This document shows positions 41,991-54,154 of a stretch of DNA of 64,000 nucleotides, in pieces (the first letter of the stretch is position 1; every line of letters starts with the position of its first letter). The notes under the pieces are model-generated. The model was not told the origin of the DNA. It was given only the letters and a program-made list of their open reading frames with translations, and searched no databases. Source of the stretch: Palaemon carinicauda (lineage: Eukaryota; Arthropoda; Malacostraca; Decapoda; Palaemonidae). The translations under genes were made by a program, and so were the position numbers. The stretch lies in the NCBI RefSeq assembly GCF_036898095.1, contig NC_090739.1:62604342-62668341 (forward strand), given 5' to 3'.

Positions 41991-42316
41991 GCTATTATAT
42001 ATTCACCGGCTAAGTTTAATATTTAAAAATGATATTTTGATTATAAAATAAATTTTTGAATATACTTACCCGGTGAATATATAAATTAAAGGCCCTCCCT
42101 TCCTCCCCGATAGAGACCCAGCGGAATGAGAAGAACTGGAGTTGTTTACATGTATATGCGGTATCTGGCCGATAGTCAGCGCTGGTGGGCACACCCGCAA
42201 CCTTCATGGCGATCGCTCGCAAGTTTTTGTGTTTCTGTCGAGCCGTCCGAGACGTCAGCTATTATATATTCACCGGGTAAGTATATTCAAAAATTTATCT
42301 TATAATCAAAATATCA
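41991..42316 (+). repeat. A3 internal complementary region and right ITR
   Basis: The ICR 41991-42083 contains the complement of the left end (ATATTCACCGGCTAAG) followed by the complement of the right end (CTTACCCGGTGAATATATAA). The right ITR 42128-42316 pairs with 35724-35890, including the shared GGCGATCGCTCGC block. The left end carries AGCCGG where the right end has ACCCGG. Confidence 0.82.
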
Positions 42317-42319
42317 TTT

Positions 42320-45300
42320 TGCTATCTCAGAAGGTCTGTGTTTCTTTGGAGTTAGGAAGAAGTATAACCTAAGTTGCCCAGTTTTGAACCCTAGCCTTAC
42401 TCCTAAAGTTTTGCTTTGTGGTTCTACTGCACAACTCGGTAAGGACTCTGATGGTGCACACACCATAACAGAGTTGAGATCCTCTCTCACAGCTTCAAAT
42501 TCTATATTTACTTCAGATCCTCATGCGTAAACCCTCGTATTTCTGAAAACTAGTCCACTAGATCTTCAGGCAGAATATGCAAAAAGACAATGTCTCTGGT
42601 GGAATATCTAATTATTTAGGAAACTGATTTCTAAAAGGCATTCAAATAAGGTTCAATACCTCCTTTTAGTCTGTGACGCATCTTATTTTTTAGTCTTTGA
42701 AGATGCCTTGCTCACCATATTTTCCTTATTTTTATAGTCAGAGTCAGTTCAATATTAGCTACAGTGATAAAAAGATGAATATTTTTAGTTTCGATAAAAA
42801 CTGATCGGTTTCATCTTGTTTCGGATGACTGGATCAGGATATTATTGTTTTTGGAAACTTGTTGTTTGTTAAACACATTTTATGAAGTAATTCTGGTAAA
42901 CTGATATAGTTATGTAGATGAGAGTCCTGATCACATGGAAAAGCTTCTACAAGTCTATCTGGAGATTCTCTCTTCAGGAATAAAAAAAAAACAGTGATGA
43001 AGAACCAACTTCAAGTACTGAGCTGATGAGACAATTCTCGTCGGTTATCCCATGGAATTTCTTAATGACTGAGGATTCCACTCCTCTCTCTGTTCACACA
43101 TGCATCTTAGAAGCTGCTGGTATAAGGGAAATGCAAGGTGGTGTATTCAGTTGATTCAGCACCATTAACCAGATAGCGGAATAGCTTTTAACTTGAACAA
43201 GGTTGAGTAATAGTCCTTTTTTCTTTGCATTATCCCAGGAAAATGGAATATAGCAGATCAGTTAAGCAATTCTTCTAAATGAATGGTCTCTACATCTATC
43301 AGGGTGACTACAGATTTGGGATTGATGGGATCACCTAAGACATGTTTGCATCTAAATAAAAGTAAAATATTTTTGTTCACCAATTCCAGATTGTTTAGCA
43401 AGAAAAGTCGATACCCTGTTACAAGACTAGTCTAATATGAATCTATATTACTTTCTACCGTTCGCCATGATTCGACCAATGATAAACTGCGCAGGCGGTC
43501 CATGAACTTAAATTGCCTCTGCTGGTTTAATTTTGGTCTAAACTGGGTTCATTTTTTTTCTTTTACTGGAAATGTTCAAAAGGATGAAATTCTATGTCAG
43601 GTCAGATGTGCATGAGATTTCTAGGGACCATTACTTCTTTAAGAGATATTCATTCCAGGGGGAGGTCTGAGGGGGAGTGTTTTGAAATATCTCCTCAATT
43701 GAGATTGGAGAAAGATTTGATCCAGATAAAATGTCTTATTTCAGGTATGAAGAGCCAACTTCCGCTGCTGAGTTAGTAAGAAAATCATCTTTGGTTATCA
43801 CAGATAGTTTCCTTGGAATTGAGGATTCCAGACCCATCTCTGTTAATGGATGCTTCACAGAAAGGATGATTAAGAACTCTCTATCTTATCCAATTTTCAG
43901 GGAAATTGATGACGCAAGAATCAACTCTTTCATATCAATTGCTTCAAACTTCTAGTGGTATAATGGTCTTTAATCACGATTCGATAGTAATAGGTTAGTG
44001 AATGGTGGTGTTTTCCAACAATATGACAGTATTAGCTTATGCATTGGCACTTTGATTTACAAGTTTAATCCGTTTTGGGAGTAAGCTCTCAACTGTAAAT
44101 GCTCGTAAAAGAAAACAAAATTTTTCTCATGTGAAGTAAATACACTCATTGTTTTCCGCATGTCCATTTTTAAAGGTTTGTAATGTTACTCAAGCGGAAT
44201 GGTACCCAGTTCTTCTACTTCTGCCGACAGAGGTACCGAGGAAGTTGCCTCTCATCCTCGACATACTCAAACAACCTCATGCAGAGATATACCACAACGT
44301 AGTTGCATCCCTACGACTTCGTGCCTGGAGGTTATCCAGCATTTCCTCTCACAGAGAGGGTTTTCACAAGATGTTGCGAAAAGGATGGCTGGATACCTCC
44401 GTAAGTTGTCATTCGCCGTCTACCATATGAAGTAGATTATATTCTGTGGTTAGTGTCGTGGACGGGGTATCTCTCCTCACGATGCCATCATCCCAGTGAT
44501 TGTGGAGTTTCTTTTATACCTCAGGGAGGAAAAACTCTGTTCAGTCCCGGCAGTGAAAGGCTATCGCTCTTCCTTGAGCCTTGTTTTAGATTGAATGGAG
44601 TTAACATTTCCTCCTTGACTGAATTCTCTCTCCTCAAATGGAGCTTTGAGCCTACTTACCCCAGTCAGAAGTTAGACTGCCTTCTTGGAATGTAGTATGT
44701 GTCTTACATTCCCTGAAATGAGCTCCTTATGAATCCCTACATCAAGCCTCCGATAGGTACTCTACTTTCAAGATGGTTTTCCTTCTTGCCCTCGCCTTGG
44801 TAAGAAGGTCATCGAGTTGCATAGTCTTTCCCACAACCTCACTCATTCAAAGTGATCGGCGCAGGTAACAGTCAGCTTTGTCTCTTATTTTGTAGCTAAG
44901 ACTTAGAATCCGGCTGTAGCGGACTCTAGATTCAGGCCCTCCTGGATTTTGAGTCTCCGTAATGTATCCGACGATTCTGATCAACCGTTACTTGAATCCT
45001 GTCTCCATAACATGATCTTAGACCAAGAGCTTGTGATGTTAGGGGTGTAAGCACGTCTCTAGCGTTTAAATGAAACTTCTCTGTGGCGCAGGTCTAAGCT
45101 GGTGTCTGACTACATCAGACCACCTTTACTGTACATTACCTGCAAGAAGTAACTTTCAGGAGCCTAAGATACCCTCGCTATGGGTTCTGTGGTGGCTGTT
45201 CAATAAGTGGTATAAGCCACCTCAGCTCCTTACAGGAAAAGTAGCAGTCAGTCGAGGGCAGATATGAGTCTGGGATGAATGGATAGAATGACTGGCCTTT

Positions 45301-46050
45301 TCTTACTAGATCTACCCCTCTTTTGGGGCACAGCATATGAAGGACTCTGCAAGCTATCTTACCTCTGACTGCAGATAAATACCATTTCCCTTGTTTGGGC
45401 TGAAGTATGGTATTGTATATATTTTATGTCCACTTTCTTCCTGCGAGGGGGAGTCTGGTATTGTCTAGGTTTAAGTATGAAGTCACTTTCAACACACTTT
45501 ATTATTACCTGGCCAAGTCACAGTGCTTGGTTTCCTCATATTCACCATGATTGCTTAGGCTGTCAACTCCCCAGGCTACAAGATGGAGAGTTCACGATGT
45601 GTTAGGGTGCCTCTCTCACGCTCAAACGAGCTCAGAGTTGCACTCCAGGTCAAATTCCCAGCTAGTTAGGTTTAGGTTTCAGACTTCCACCCTCCTAAGA
45701 GTGAGTCTCCATAGTAAAGAACGAATGATTTGTATGTGTGTAGGACCTAATGACAATTTTGTAAGTAATTTGTATTTTTCCTAATTATACAAACCTGAGC
45801 TATTACTCATACTTGGTCTGCCATCACATGTCCCCCTAGAAGTCCTGCATGCAACCAAAAGTGACGTAACACACTGGGTGAGTGTGCGAATGGTGTGGCT
45901 GGTCTACCCCTACTAACTAACGGAGGGTCGTTAACATCTCGTGTTAACATGTTTATGGGTAGATACCAGTTATATCAGAAGTAATATCCATAGAAAAGAG
46001 CTCAAGTTTGTGTAGTTAGGAAAAATACAAATGACTTCCAAATTTGTCAT
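42320..46050 (+). mobile_element. DIRS family B relic, truncated, with duplicated RT/RNase H part
   Basis: The right ITR (ends CAAATTTGTCAT at 46050) and degraded ICR (45738-45800) match family B. The left end is not found. It may have been separated by A3 or lost. Inside, RNase H pieces at 42650-43480 (LVCDASYF, WNIADQLSNSS) precede an RT/RNase H linker at 43594 (MRFLGTITSLRDIHSRGR) that should come first, and 42990-43190 resembles 43745-43960 (EEPTSSTELMRQ / EEPTSAAELVRK). So this part exists twice in tandem. RNase H end and recombinase pieces follow at 44150-45260 (DILKQPHAEIYHNVVASLRL; LYLREEKLCSVPAVKGYRSS). Decay is heavy. Confidence 0.7.
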
Positions 46051-46890
46051 CTTAATGAGTCCTAGTTTATCAATATTGCTGACTTTATGTGCTATGTAGC
46101 TGCTGATGATAAAACAAATAGAATCAGTTAGTTTTATTGAGAGTAAATAATTTATTTTTTATTTTATTTCTATACTCACCTAACTATTGATGTGAAGAGG
46201 ATAGTGATTAATTTTGACTTTGAGACTGAAAGACAAAAGATGATGCTCCCTGCCTCCGCTGTGGTTTATTGTCTTCAGCCATTAGAATTTCGCAATACTA
46301 TAATAGAGGCCTAAGCCCATTCAAAGGAAAGATTTTTTTTTTTTTAGTTTTGGGGGTAACATTAATATAAGCAAGCTTCAAGAGAGGAGCATTATGATCA
46401 TCAGGGGAGTTTAGAAATAAATATTATTAAAATTAAATTTTCTTATAATCAAAACAGGGAATTATATAAAACTTCCTGGCTCCATAACCCATAACATTCC
46501 TATTTCTGACCTAGCTATTGTAAAGTGGATGAGATATATTCAGCACATCTTCACATTGATCCAATATCCACTTTACAAGACTATGAGAATTTATTGTAAG
46601 ATCAGAAGTGACTTTGTTTGTACTCCCTTTTGTCTGGTTGGTGAATAATTATTTGTTAAGCTGTCTGTAGTAACTTGTGTTCAGAATGTTACTTTTATCA
46701 AGTGAAAGTTTACGTTACAAAATTAAGATACTGTAATTTGTACTTTCAAATATTCTATTTTCATTTAGTCTTGAATTTGTTTTATATATTTATTCTTATT
46801 AAATAACTAGAAAAGTAAGTTCTGACAATATGTATATCTCTTTGAAATCTTCTTTGATTATTCATGGATATGTTGGTGATTTTTTCACAG
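46051..46890 (+). other. Intron stretch before exon d
   Basis: AT-rich, with a T-run at about 46327-46345 and no coding signal. It ends in TGATTTTTTCACAG, the exon d acceptor. Confidence 0.5.
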
Positions 46891-49800
46891 AATGAAAGGA
46901 AACTGAGTATTCAGAAAGAAATCTTGATGTGGACTATAGAAATCAACAAGCAAACACAGTCCAGCATTTGGAAAGAACAAACAGTCGGTCTTGCACTAAC
47001 ATCAGCAAGTAATATTCCTCCGTGTGTAGATGTAACAAAGGCCTTAGCTAGGATTGTTCCTGATCCTGCAAAGTTACCATCTTTGCTAAAGGACAAAGCC
47101 AAGAGACTTTTTGATACATGGAAAAACACTAATATTAAGAGTGAAGGTACACTTGATGCATATCCAGATTTCTTCAGCTTATTTGAAAAATTCTGTGAAG
47201 AGGAAAAGATCCTTTTGGGTAGAAATGGCAAAAGTCAAAGAGTGCATAATGGTGATCAGGAGAATGAGAAGTGTTTTGTGGCACATAATTTCCAAGAGAC
47301 AGGTGCAGGTATGGAAAGAGAGTACCGGAAACTTGTTTCTTTATATGCCAGTATGAATTTTGCTAAAGATGCTGAAGCTTTTCCACAGCATCAAGTTCAA
47401 ATCCCTTCTTTATCTGAATTTACCAATGAAATAGCACAGTTCGAATTTGAAGGCCTCGAAATACGAAAACAGTTGTTTGACTCCATCATTTCTGTGGAAG
47501 AATGTAAGCCTGTCCGTTCTCTTTCAAAATTTAGAGGTACTATGTGTCTAGATGATGTTCATGGTGCCCATGTAGAAAGGAGAGGCCTTTTTAGGAACTT
47601 GGCATTTTCACATATTTGGCAAGATAGTACAAATACTAAACTGTATATCAGTAGGTCAGAGAATTTAAATACTACATTACATAGAGTCTCTAGAAACATA
47701 TCAAGGCGAACACAAAGCCTTTCTCCTTTAGTTAAAAAAGGTAATGGACAACATGGATCTATTCGAGAACGAGAGAATGTTTCTAAATCACCCCTTATAG
47801 AAGGCACCCTGCACAGTTCAGAAAGAAGAATGGCAAAGCATCATCACTCCTTAGGAAGGACATCATTACACTCAACGCATAAGCATCATAGAAGCAAGAG
47901 CCTTCATGTCACAAGGAAAGAAAAAGAAAGCAAAGTGCTAGACTTGAAGAATAAGTCCTTGTTGTCCTCTCAAGCCAACTTAGCTGATCATTTGAAGCAG
48001 TTACTTTCTTCCATTAAAAGTTTTGGTGCCAGTAAAATGAATGAAGTTTCCCATGAGGATATTCAGTTTATTTACTGGATGATGAGCAGTGAGAGAGTAT
48101 TTCTTTGCTCTCCTTTGAGAGGGGACATTAGAAGTTCAACTGTTTCTATGAAAATAAATTTACAAATTGAAGATATATTTTGTGCTTTAATGTGGTTCAA
48201 TTTCCCATTTACACTTTCAAGTAACTCTTTTATTGAAGCAACTTCTAGCCATAAAGAAAATGAGGACGAGAGCCATGTTATTTCTGTTACAGAGCAGCAT
48301 GTGGAAGGGAATCCTCCCAGGAAAAAAAAAACTCGTAAAAAGCATTCAAGCAAAAAGAAGAGGGAAGTTTTAAATTTTTCCGCAATAAATGAAGATCAGC
48401 AAAGTACATCTGAGTTAGTTTTGCAGGGTGTAACCACAGATGGGAATGAAAAACATGGTAAAGAAAACCCTACAAATATATGCAGGGCTGATGAGGTTTC
48501 TAATATTGGAGATGATGAAATGCTTCATCATGAATTAAAGATTGACAAGACAGATGGTACATCAGCATTTGCAAGTATGAAAGTTAGAGACAAGAAGCAT
48601 TTAGAAGTTCATCATTTTGGTGTTGAAAAGGAGAGTAAAAGTCTGGCAAACAGGGATGAAGTGCATTCTGATGATGGGGTCTTGAGTTCTGAAGGACATT
48701 CCTCAGTCATAAATGTACCTGAGAAAGGACCGTCCGGCTTAACTAGAGATTCTCATAGATATCCATCTCTTGATAATTCTCAAATAATTCTTGAGAAATT
48801 GAAAGGCATGAAAGTAGAGCTCACTGTTCCCGAAGAGCTAAGAAACTTAGTCCAAGCTCAGCAGGATGGTATTGAGGCAATGATCAGTGCTGCTGATAAG
48901 TTTAAAGAAACTTTTGAGAAAAACCACCAACGTGTTGAGAGTTGTGATGCTGGAAATCAGACAGTTGATTCAAGTAAGAGTACGTTGAGCAACACTAAAA
49001 AAGAGACCAAGAAAAATAATTCTCCAAATGGAAGACATGTTAGTAATTTAGAACAGAAACCCAGTCATGAACTTTCTCTTGAAAAGAAAACTGCACCAAA
49101 AGGAGAATCAGTCATTGGTTCAAAACATAAAAACTCCTGGAAACCTTTTCATTTGAAATCAGATGGTTCTGTTAGACCACCTAAGCTAGTTATTGAAGTT
49201 CATGAGGCTGTCAAAAGACAAGATCATGAAAACCCTGATAATACACCTCCAGTTATCCTAAAGAAAAAAAGTTTGACTCCTGTAGAAACTACATCTGAAG
49301 CACAAGAATTTAATCATTTTGGTGTTACAAAACTGCTTCAAATTCCTCCAGAGAACAAAACAGACAGTGAGAAATTGACTCTGTCTGCCTTGGATGAGGA
49401 TGAAGAATCTATGTCAGATTTGCATGAATATTTGCCAGTAGATGATACACTGGATGACATTACTTCACCCGATTCTTTGCATGCATCTGATTTAGAAGAG
49501 GGATCAGTCATGGAGTCTACAAGTCAGCGTGCCTTACATGAAAAGATATTGAGAAAAAATGTAATGATTAATGATAATGCTTTACGCATAAGAAATAATG
49601 TAAGTAAAGCAATAAATCTAAATTCAAAAGATTCAGTGGTATTGAAAGTAAGTGAAATTAAACCCAGACAGTATCAGTGGGATGAAAGAGTACATCTAAA
49701 ACAAGTGCCCCTGAAGTTTAAGCCCTCTTTAGATCAAAATATAAGTAAAGCAAGTGGTATTTTATCTGGAAACCAAATGAATGACGGTAATCTAACTAAA

Positions 49801-51387
49801 AGGGATAATTATCAAGCTCCCTTAAAATTATTAGTTTTACCAAAGCAAGATTCTCAATCTGGTGCTAAAGAAAATCCCAAGGCTTTCAAGCCTCTGACTC
49901 TCAAAAAGATTCCTTTTGCAATGCCACAATATTCTCTTGGGAATCTAAATAAGGTAAAATTTCCTATCAGAAATGAAGCAAAACACGCCAAAGGTACATT
50001 TGAGCCTACTCATGTAGGAAGTGATGTTTTAGCTCTGAGAGAACAGAAATTGCAAAAATTGACTTTGTTAAAGTTACCATCATCAGCAACAAAGGTTCAA
50101 GGCAAAAACATGACTGAAACAACATTCAAGTTCTTACATCCCTCAGATGTGTTTTCTTTTTACAGCAGGCACATGGAGAACAGGGATAGAAATAAGTTCA
50201 GAACTTTAAAAGTTACAGAAGGTAATTTTAGAAGGTTAGATTCAGTTCATAGAGAAGGGGGAATTAATAAAAGTTCCATGCCAAGAGAAATACCAGAAGA
50301 GATGCGACTTGTAAATCATGAAGGACTGTATCATACTAGAGGACCTTCACATGGGGATAGTTCCCCTGTTGTTGAAAAGCCCTTGTCACAAGAAAGGCAG
50401 TTTGATTTTGATACACCCATATCACAAAAAGTACTTATTGGTGATAAGATTCCTTCTCCTCATGAAGATTCTTCTCTTGTGGAAGTGCCATCACCTCTCA
50501 AAAAACCTTCTATTGAAGTGTGTTCACCACAGAAAAAGACTTCCTATGCTGAAATATCTGCACCACAAAGAAGGCCTTCTTCTGCTGAAATATCTGCACC
50601 ACAAAGAAGGCCTTCTTCTGCTGAAATATCTGCACCACAAAGAAGGCCTTCTTCTGCTGAAATATCTGCACCACAAAGAAGGCCTTCTTCTGCTGAAGGG
50701 TCTTCACTACAAAGAAGATCCTTTGCTGCTGGAGTTCTATCCTCACATAAAGAAAAAATGGCTTCTGACAAGCATTCCTTCCTTGAAATTTCCCAACCAC
50801 GTGAAATTCCTTTAAAAATTGAGGTTCCTCCTAATCAAGAAAGATCTGGTCCAGGAGTGATGTTACAAGAGGAAAGATCCTTGGCATCTGAAATTTATCC
50901 ATCACATGATGATTTAACTATGAATGAACCCAAAGCTGTACACAAGGTATTAGGTGGGCATGATTTTCTTGATAAAATTCATGATTATGAAAAAAAATAT
51001 GAAGTTGGAATGTACAAAGATGTCTTGGAGGAAAGCAAATTCATGACTAAAGAAAAGGAAACAACTCCTGGCTTCCAGTATGAAGCAGCAAAGCAGATGG
51101 CAGAACTTTATAAACTTCAAAAACAACATTTTCAAGGTACCAAGGAGACACAAACTGAAGCAGTTTGTGGTTCAAATAATAATTCCGAAGGTTTAGCTAA
51201 AGCTAAACCAGCAGGGGAAACTACATCAAGTGGAATTTATGCCGAACAGACAGACTCTGTTGCTGACAATGATAGAAAGATTTCACCAAGAAATCATTGT
51301 ATGGATTCAGAGATGAAAATAGTGAAAGACTCCTGGACAGAGACGGATAATGCAGCCGACATACTCACAAAAAACACAGAGATACAG
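46891..51387 (+). CDS. CPLANE1: CPLANE1-like gene, giant exon d
   Basis: A single 4,497-base exon (1,499 codons, phase 0 to 0) between TTTTTTCACAG and GTATGC. An in-frame ATG at 46864 lies inside the upstream intron and is not the start. The first ~200 residues are ordered and helical (VTKALARIVPDPAKL, LLKDKAKRLFDTWK). Most of the rest is polar, low-complexity and probably disordered. Visible landmarks are a very basic nuclear-localisation-like stretch at about 48316-48370 (PPRKKKTRKKHSSKKKREV), a helical/coiled-coil-like segment near 48800-48945 (MKVELTVPEELRNLVQAQQD), and four tandem 12-residue repeats at 50548-50691. Codon use and AT content differ sharply from the GC-richer transposon frames. 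A long disordered middle suits CPLANE1, but the name rests mainly on the terminal exons. Confidence 0.75.
50548..50691 (+). repeat. Four tandem 36-bp (12-residue) coding repeats in exon d
   Basis: A 36-base unit encoding AEISAPQRRPSS occurs four times with almost no divergence, starting at 50548, 50584, 50620 and 50656. Related degenerate units flank it on both sides (SPQKKTSY before, AEGSSLQRRSF after). The unit length is a multiple of three, so copy-number change keeps the frame. It sits in a disordered part of the host protein. Confidence 0.9.
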
Positions 51388-52197
51388 GTATGCATTTTTC
51401 CTTTCTCCCAATACTGTCTTGTATTTTTCCAGTAGTCTGTAATAGATTTTTTTATTTTCATAAGAGATCAAAACTATTAGTATCCCTTACAAGGAAAAAC
51501 ATAACTTTTAGTTGTAGCTACTGTGTAGTACAAAAGGCACATTACAGGCAGAACCCCCTTTTGGGATCTATTATGTTGAAAATAGATTTCTCTATGAAAA
51601 TTGCATATATAGTAAACTTTTTCATTTTAACAGAATTTCGCAGTTTTCTAGGTAAAAAAATTTAAGAACTCAGATTGCTCATCCAATGCACTATTTCGTA
51701 TTTACACCTTATGATAGAAACAGCAGTGATCACATGTTAATTAGTCTTCATTTAAATTATAATTTAGTTTCTTATCTCTTGAATATTGTTTAAGGACAGA
51801 TTTTTTAATCATGTGTAATGATTATGATAATGATACTATCAACAATTATAATGATACAAAAGTGATAATAGTATTATCAATAATGCTGAGTTTGGAAGAA
51901 GGGTCCAATTTTATTTTATTTAGTTTAATGGGAGTAGTATTTATTCATATTCATGGTATTGTATAGAGTATCAGTAGAATTTTGTTTTTGCATGAATTTG
52001 TGTATAGTATATTATATTCTTGTCTTCAAAAGTATTAAAGAACTGTACTAATTTCTGTATAGCATTTTATAGTCTCTTGGTAACCCTTTTACATTGTTAG
52101 GATGTTAAAAATATTTTTGTTGTGGGAGCAGAGGGTGCAAAATGTTGTTTAAAAAGTATTCTGTAATTGTTGCTGTCACTATCTTTTATTTTTACAG
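51388..52197 (+). other. Short intron between exons d and e
   Basis: 810 bases, AT-rich, GTATGC to TTTTTACAG, no transposon seen. A frame at 51390-51665 is only intron translation. Confidence 0.6.
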
Positions 52198-53492
52198 ACA
52201 CAGTCTAAAACTACTGCAGATGCATCAGTTACAGCCTGCATGAGTCCTCCTACTAGCTCTTCAGTTGCACCCCATGTCACTGTTTCATTTGACCCCGCTG
52301 GTTTAATTGCAGACCCTTATTCACATCCAACATTCCCAGCAAGTTTAGATGGCAGTGTAGCTCACGTTGTCGACATTCCCAGAGATGTCGTCCAGAGACA
52401 CTTGACAGCTATTGGTGATGACTTGAATCGGACCATACCTTCCATTTTGCCTAATGAGCCATTAGATAATTCTTCTTCATCTCGTTATCAAGAATATGAC
52501 ATGAGACAATCACATGCACTGACCCATTTAGAAGAAAAACCTGAGAATAAGGATAACAGAACTCTACAAGACTTTGTGATTGATGATGAAAATAGGAGGT
52601 TTGAACATGAAAGCATGTCTTCAAGTTCTTTAGAATTGGGAATTCAAAAAGAAGCAGAAATTGGAAATAGGGAAAGTATAAGAAATGTTGAATCACATGG
52701 TGGTGAATGCACACCAGAAAGAAGTGTCCAGATGCCTTTCAGCCAGGTCTCTCAGGAAATAGATGGAGGAGTACATTGGATTGGAGATTTTACTATGGAA
52801 AATTTAACACAGGCCTTCATGGATGGAAAGTTGTCCTTTGAAAAGTATTATGAGTTAAGTAATAATGCTATTGAAACTGACGATATGCTGGATAAAAAAA
52901 GAAAAGCAAATGATGATGAATTACATATTGAGGCCATTGAAGAGCTTGAAAAGGAAGCTGAAGCTGCTGTCTTGGGTCTTCAAACTTCAAAGAAACTATT
53001 AGCTAGACTAGAAGTTGTAATGCAAGAATCACAGAGAATGGAGGCAGAAGAATTTTTGGGGAGACAAAGAGGGTCTTACTCTTCTTCAAAAAGTAGACTG
53101 CATGAAGCATCTGTAAAACAAGAATGGCAGAAGGTCCAGTCAGAATTTGGTAATTCTTTAGATACCGATCGTCTGCTGAGGTTCATTGAAAATGTTAATC
53201 CTGAGGATATTTCAGATGAAATGATTGACACCATTATGGAATATACTGAAATTGCAGAAGGGATTCATGGGGTTAAAGATTACTCATCTCCCAATGAGAA
53301 AAAGACTGAGCGTGTTTGTGACAAACAGACCGTTAGCCAAAGAAATCAAGGCACAAGGAGTGAAGTACACCTAACTGATTTTGGAACCAACTTTGACCGT
53401 CCTGTCTTTGTAGATGAAATTCACAATCTTATACATCAGAGGGAAGATTTTTCTTACTCTCCTAATCTTCACATTGATCTAAGAAGCTTAAG
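52198..53492 (+). CDS. CPLANE1: CPLANE1-like gene, exon e
   Basis: Acceptor TTTTTACAG ends at 52197. The exon continues the frame as TQSKTTADASV and ends before GTTTGT at 53493, with two bases of a codon left over. Reading on past this donor soon gives hydrophobic intron translation and a stop at 53592, which supports splicing. It holds a conserved-looking block near 52770-52880 (IGDFTMENLTQAFMDGKLSF), an acidic coiled coil at about 52915-53060 (HIEAIEELEKEAEAAVLGLQ) and a helical segment with NPEDISDEMIDTIMEYTEI. The GTTTGT donor is weaker than the others, but using it keeps the frame into exon f. The intron on its left is only 810 bases and free of transposons, while the one on its right is almost entirely DIRS element A4. 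Confidence 0.75.
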
Positions 53493-53775
53493 GTTTGTAA
53501 TATTTTGTTATTGTATTATGATTGTTACTAGAATAGTCCAAATATATTCATTCTCATATGAGGGTACTTATAGCGTGTCATACATAGCATAAATTTTGCA
53601 TTGCCTTATGGTCAGCAACTTGTTCTTAGTATTCTTCATCAACTACCTTTGCCTTTTTCCTACTTGGCTATTTATTTCTTCATCATATGTTATAAACTGT
53701 CTCATTAATTGAGTTTATGAGTATTGAGTATTGTACAAGTTAATTATAATTGTATTCAATATACTATTAATGTTT

Positions 53776-53948
53776 TTCAATATTAAACTTACCCGATAAT
53801 CATGTAGCTGTCAACTCCGTTGCCCGACAGAATTCTATGGAGGGATACGCCAGCTATCACAATACTAGAAGGGGGTGTACTCACCAGCGCCACCTGTGGC
53901 CAGGTACTATAGTACTTCTTGTTGACACCTCCTCAATTTTTCCTCTGT
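53776..53948 (+). repeat. A4 left inverted terminal repeat
   Basis: It starts TTTTTCAATATTAAACTTAC and runs to about 53948. It is complementary to 60334-60530 over most of its length, including the GGCGTATCC block, the GGTGGCGCTGG block and the AGGTGTCAACAAGAAGTAC block. The outermost ~40 bases are repeated in complement at the ICR, 60201-60238. Confidence 0.85.
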
Positions 53949-54154
53949 CGTGCTTCCGGCAAGACGTTCTGGGATACGCTTATGATCTTGGAGTATTTTC
54001 ACGGCTTTTGGTGAAGTATTTCTCCCAGATTTCGGCTGTCGCTTTACTGGAAAACTTCTATATTAGCTTAGATAGCTATTATTTAGCCTGATTAACGGTT
54101 AACGATCTTTTGCTTGATTTGGAATCCCCACTTGGCTAACTCTTTTGATTCAAG

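Larger units (their letters stand above)
35721..42318 (+). mobile_element. DIRS family A element A3, nearly intact
   Basis: A 6.6-kb plus-strand copy in the 13.5-kb intron between host exons c and d. Left ITR 35724-35890 pairs with right ITR 42128-42316. The ICR is 41991-42083 and mirrors both ends. The ITR interior differs from A2 and A4 (GTCGAGCCGTCCGAGACGTC in place of their GCAGAGCTG block), so this is a distinct subfamily. Lesions are few: one frameshift in ORF1 and one TAG between RT and RNase H. The recombinase frame is complete. Confidence 0.88.

Noticed and set aside
46864..46890. ATG at 46864 as start of a 1,523-residue gene
   Set aside because: The bases 46864-46890 are the polypyrimidine tract and acceptor (TTTTTTCACAG). 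Phase-0 joining to exon c gives a longer continuous protein, so this is an internal exon.
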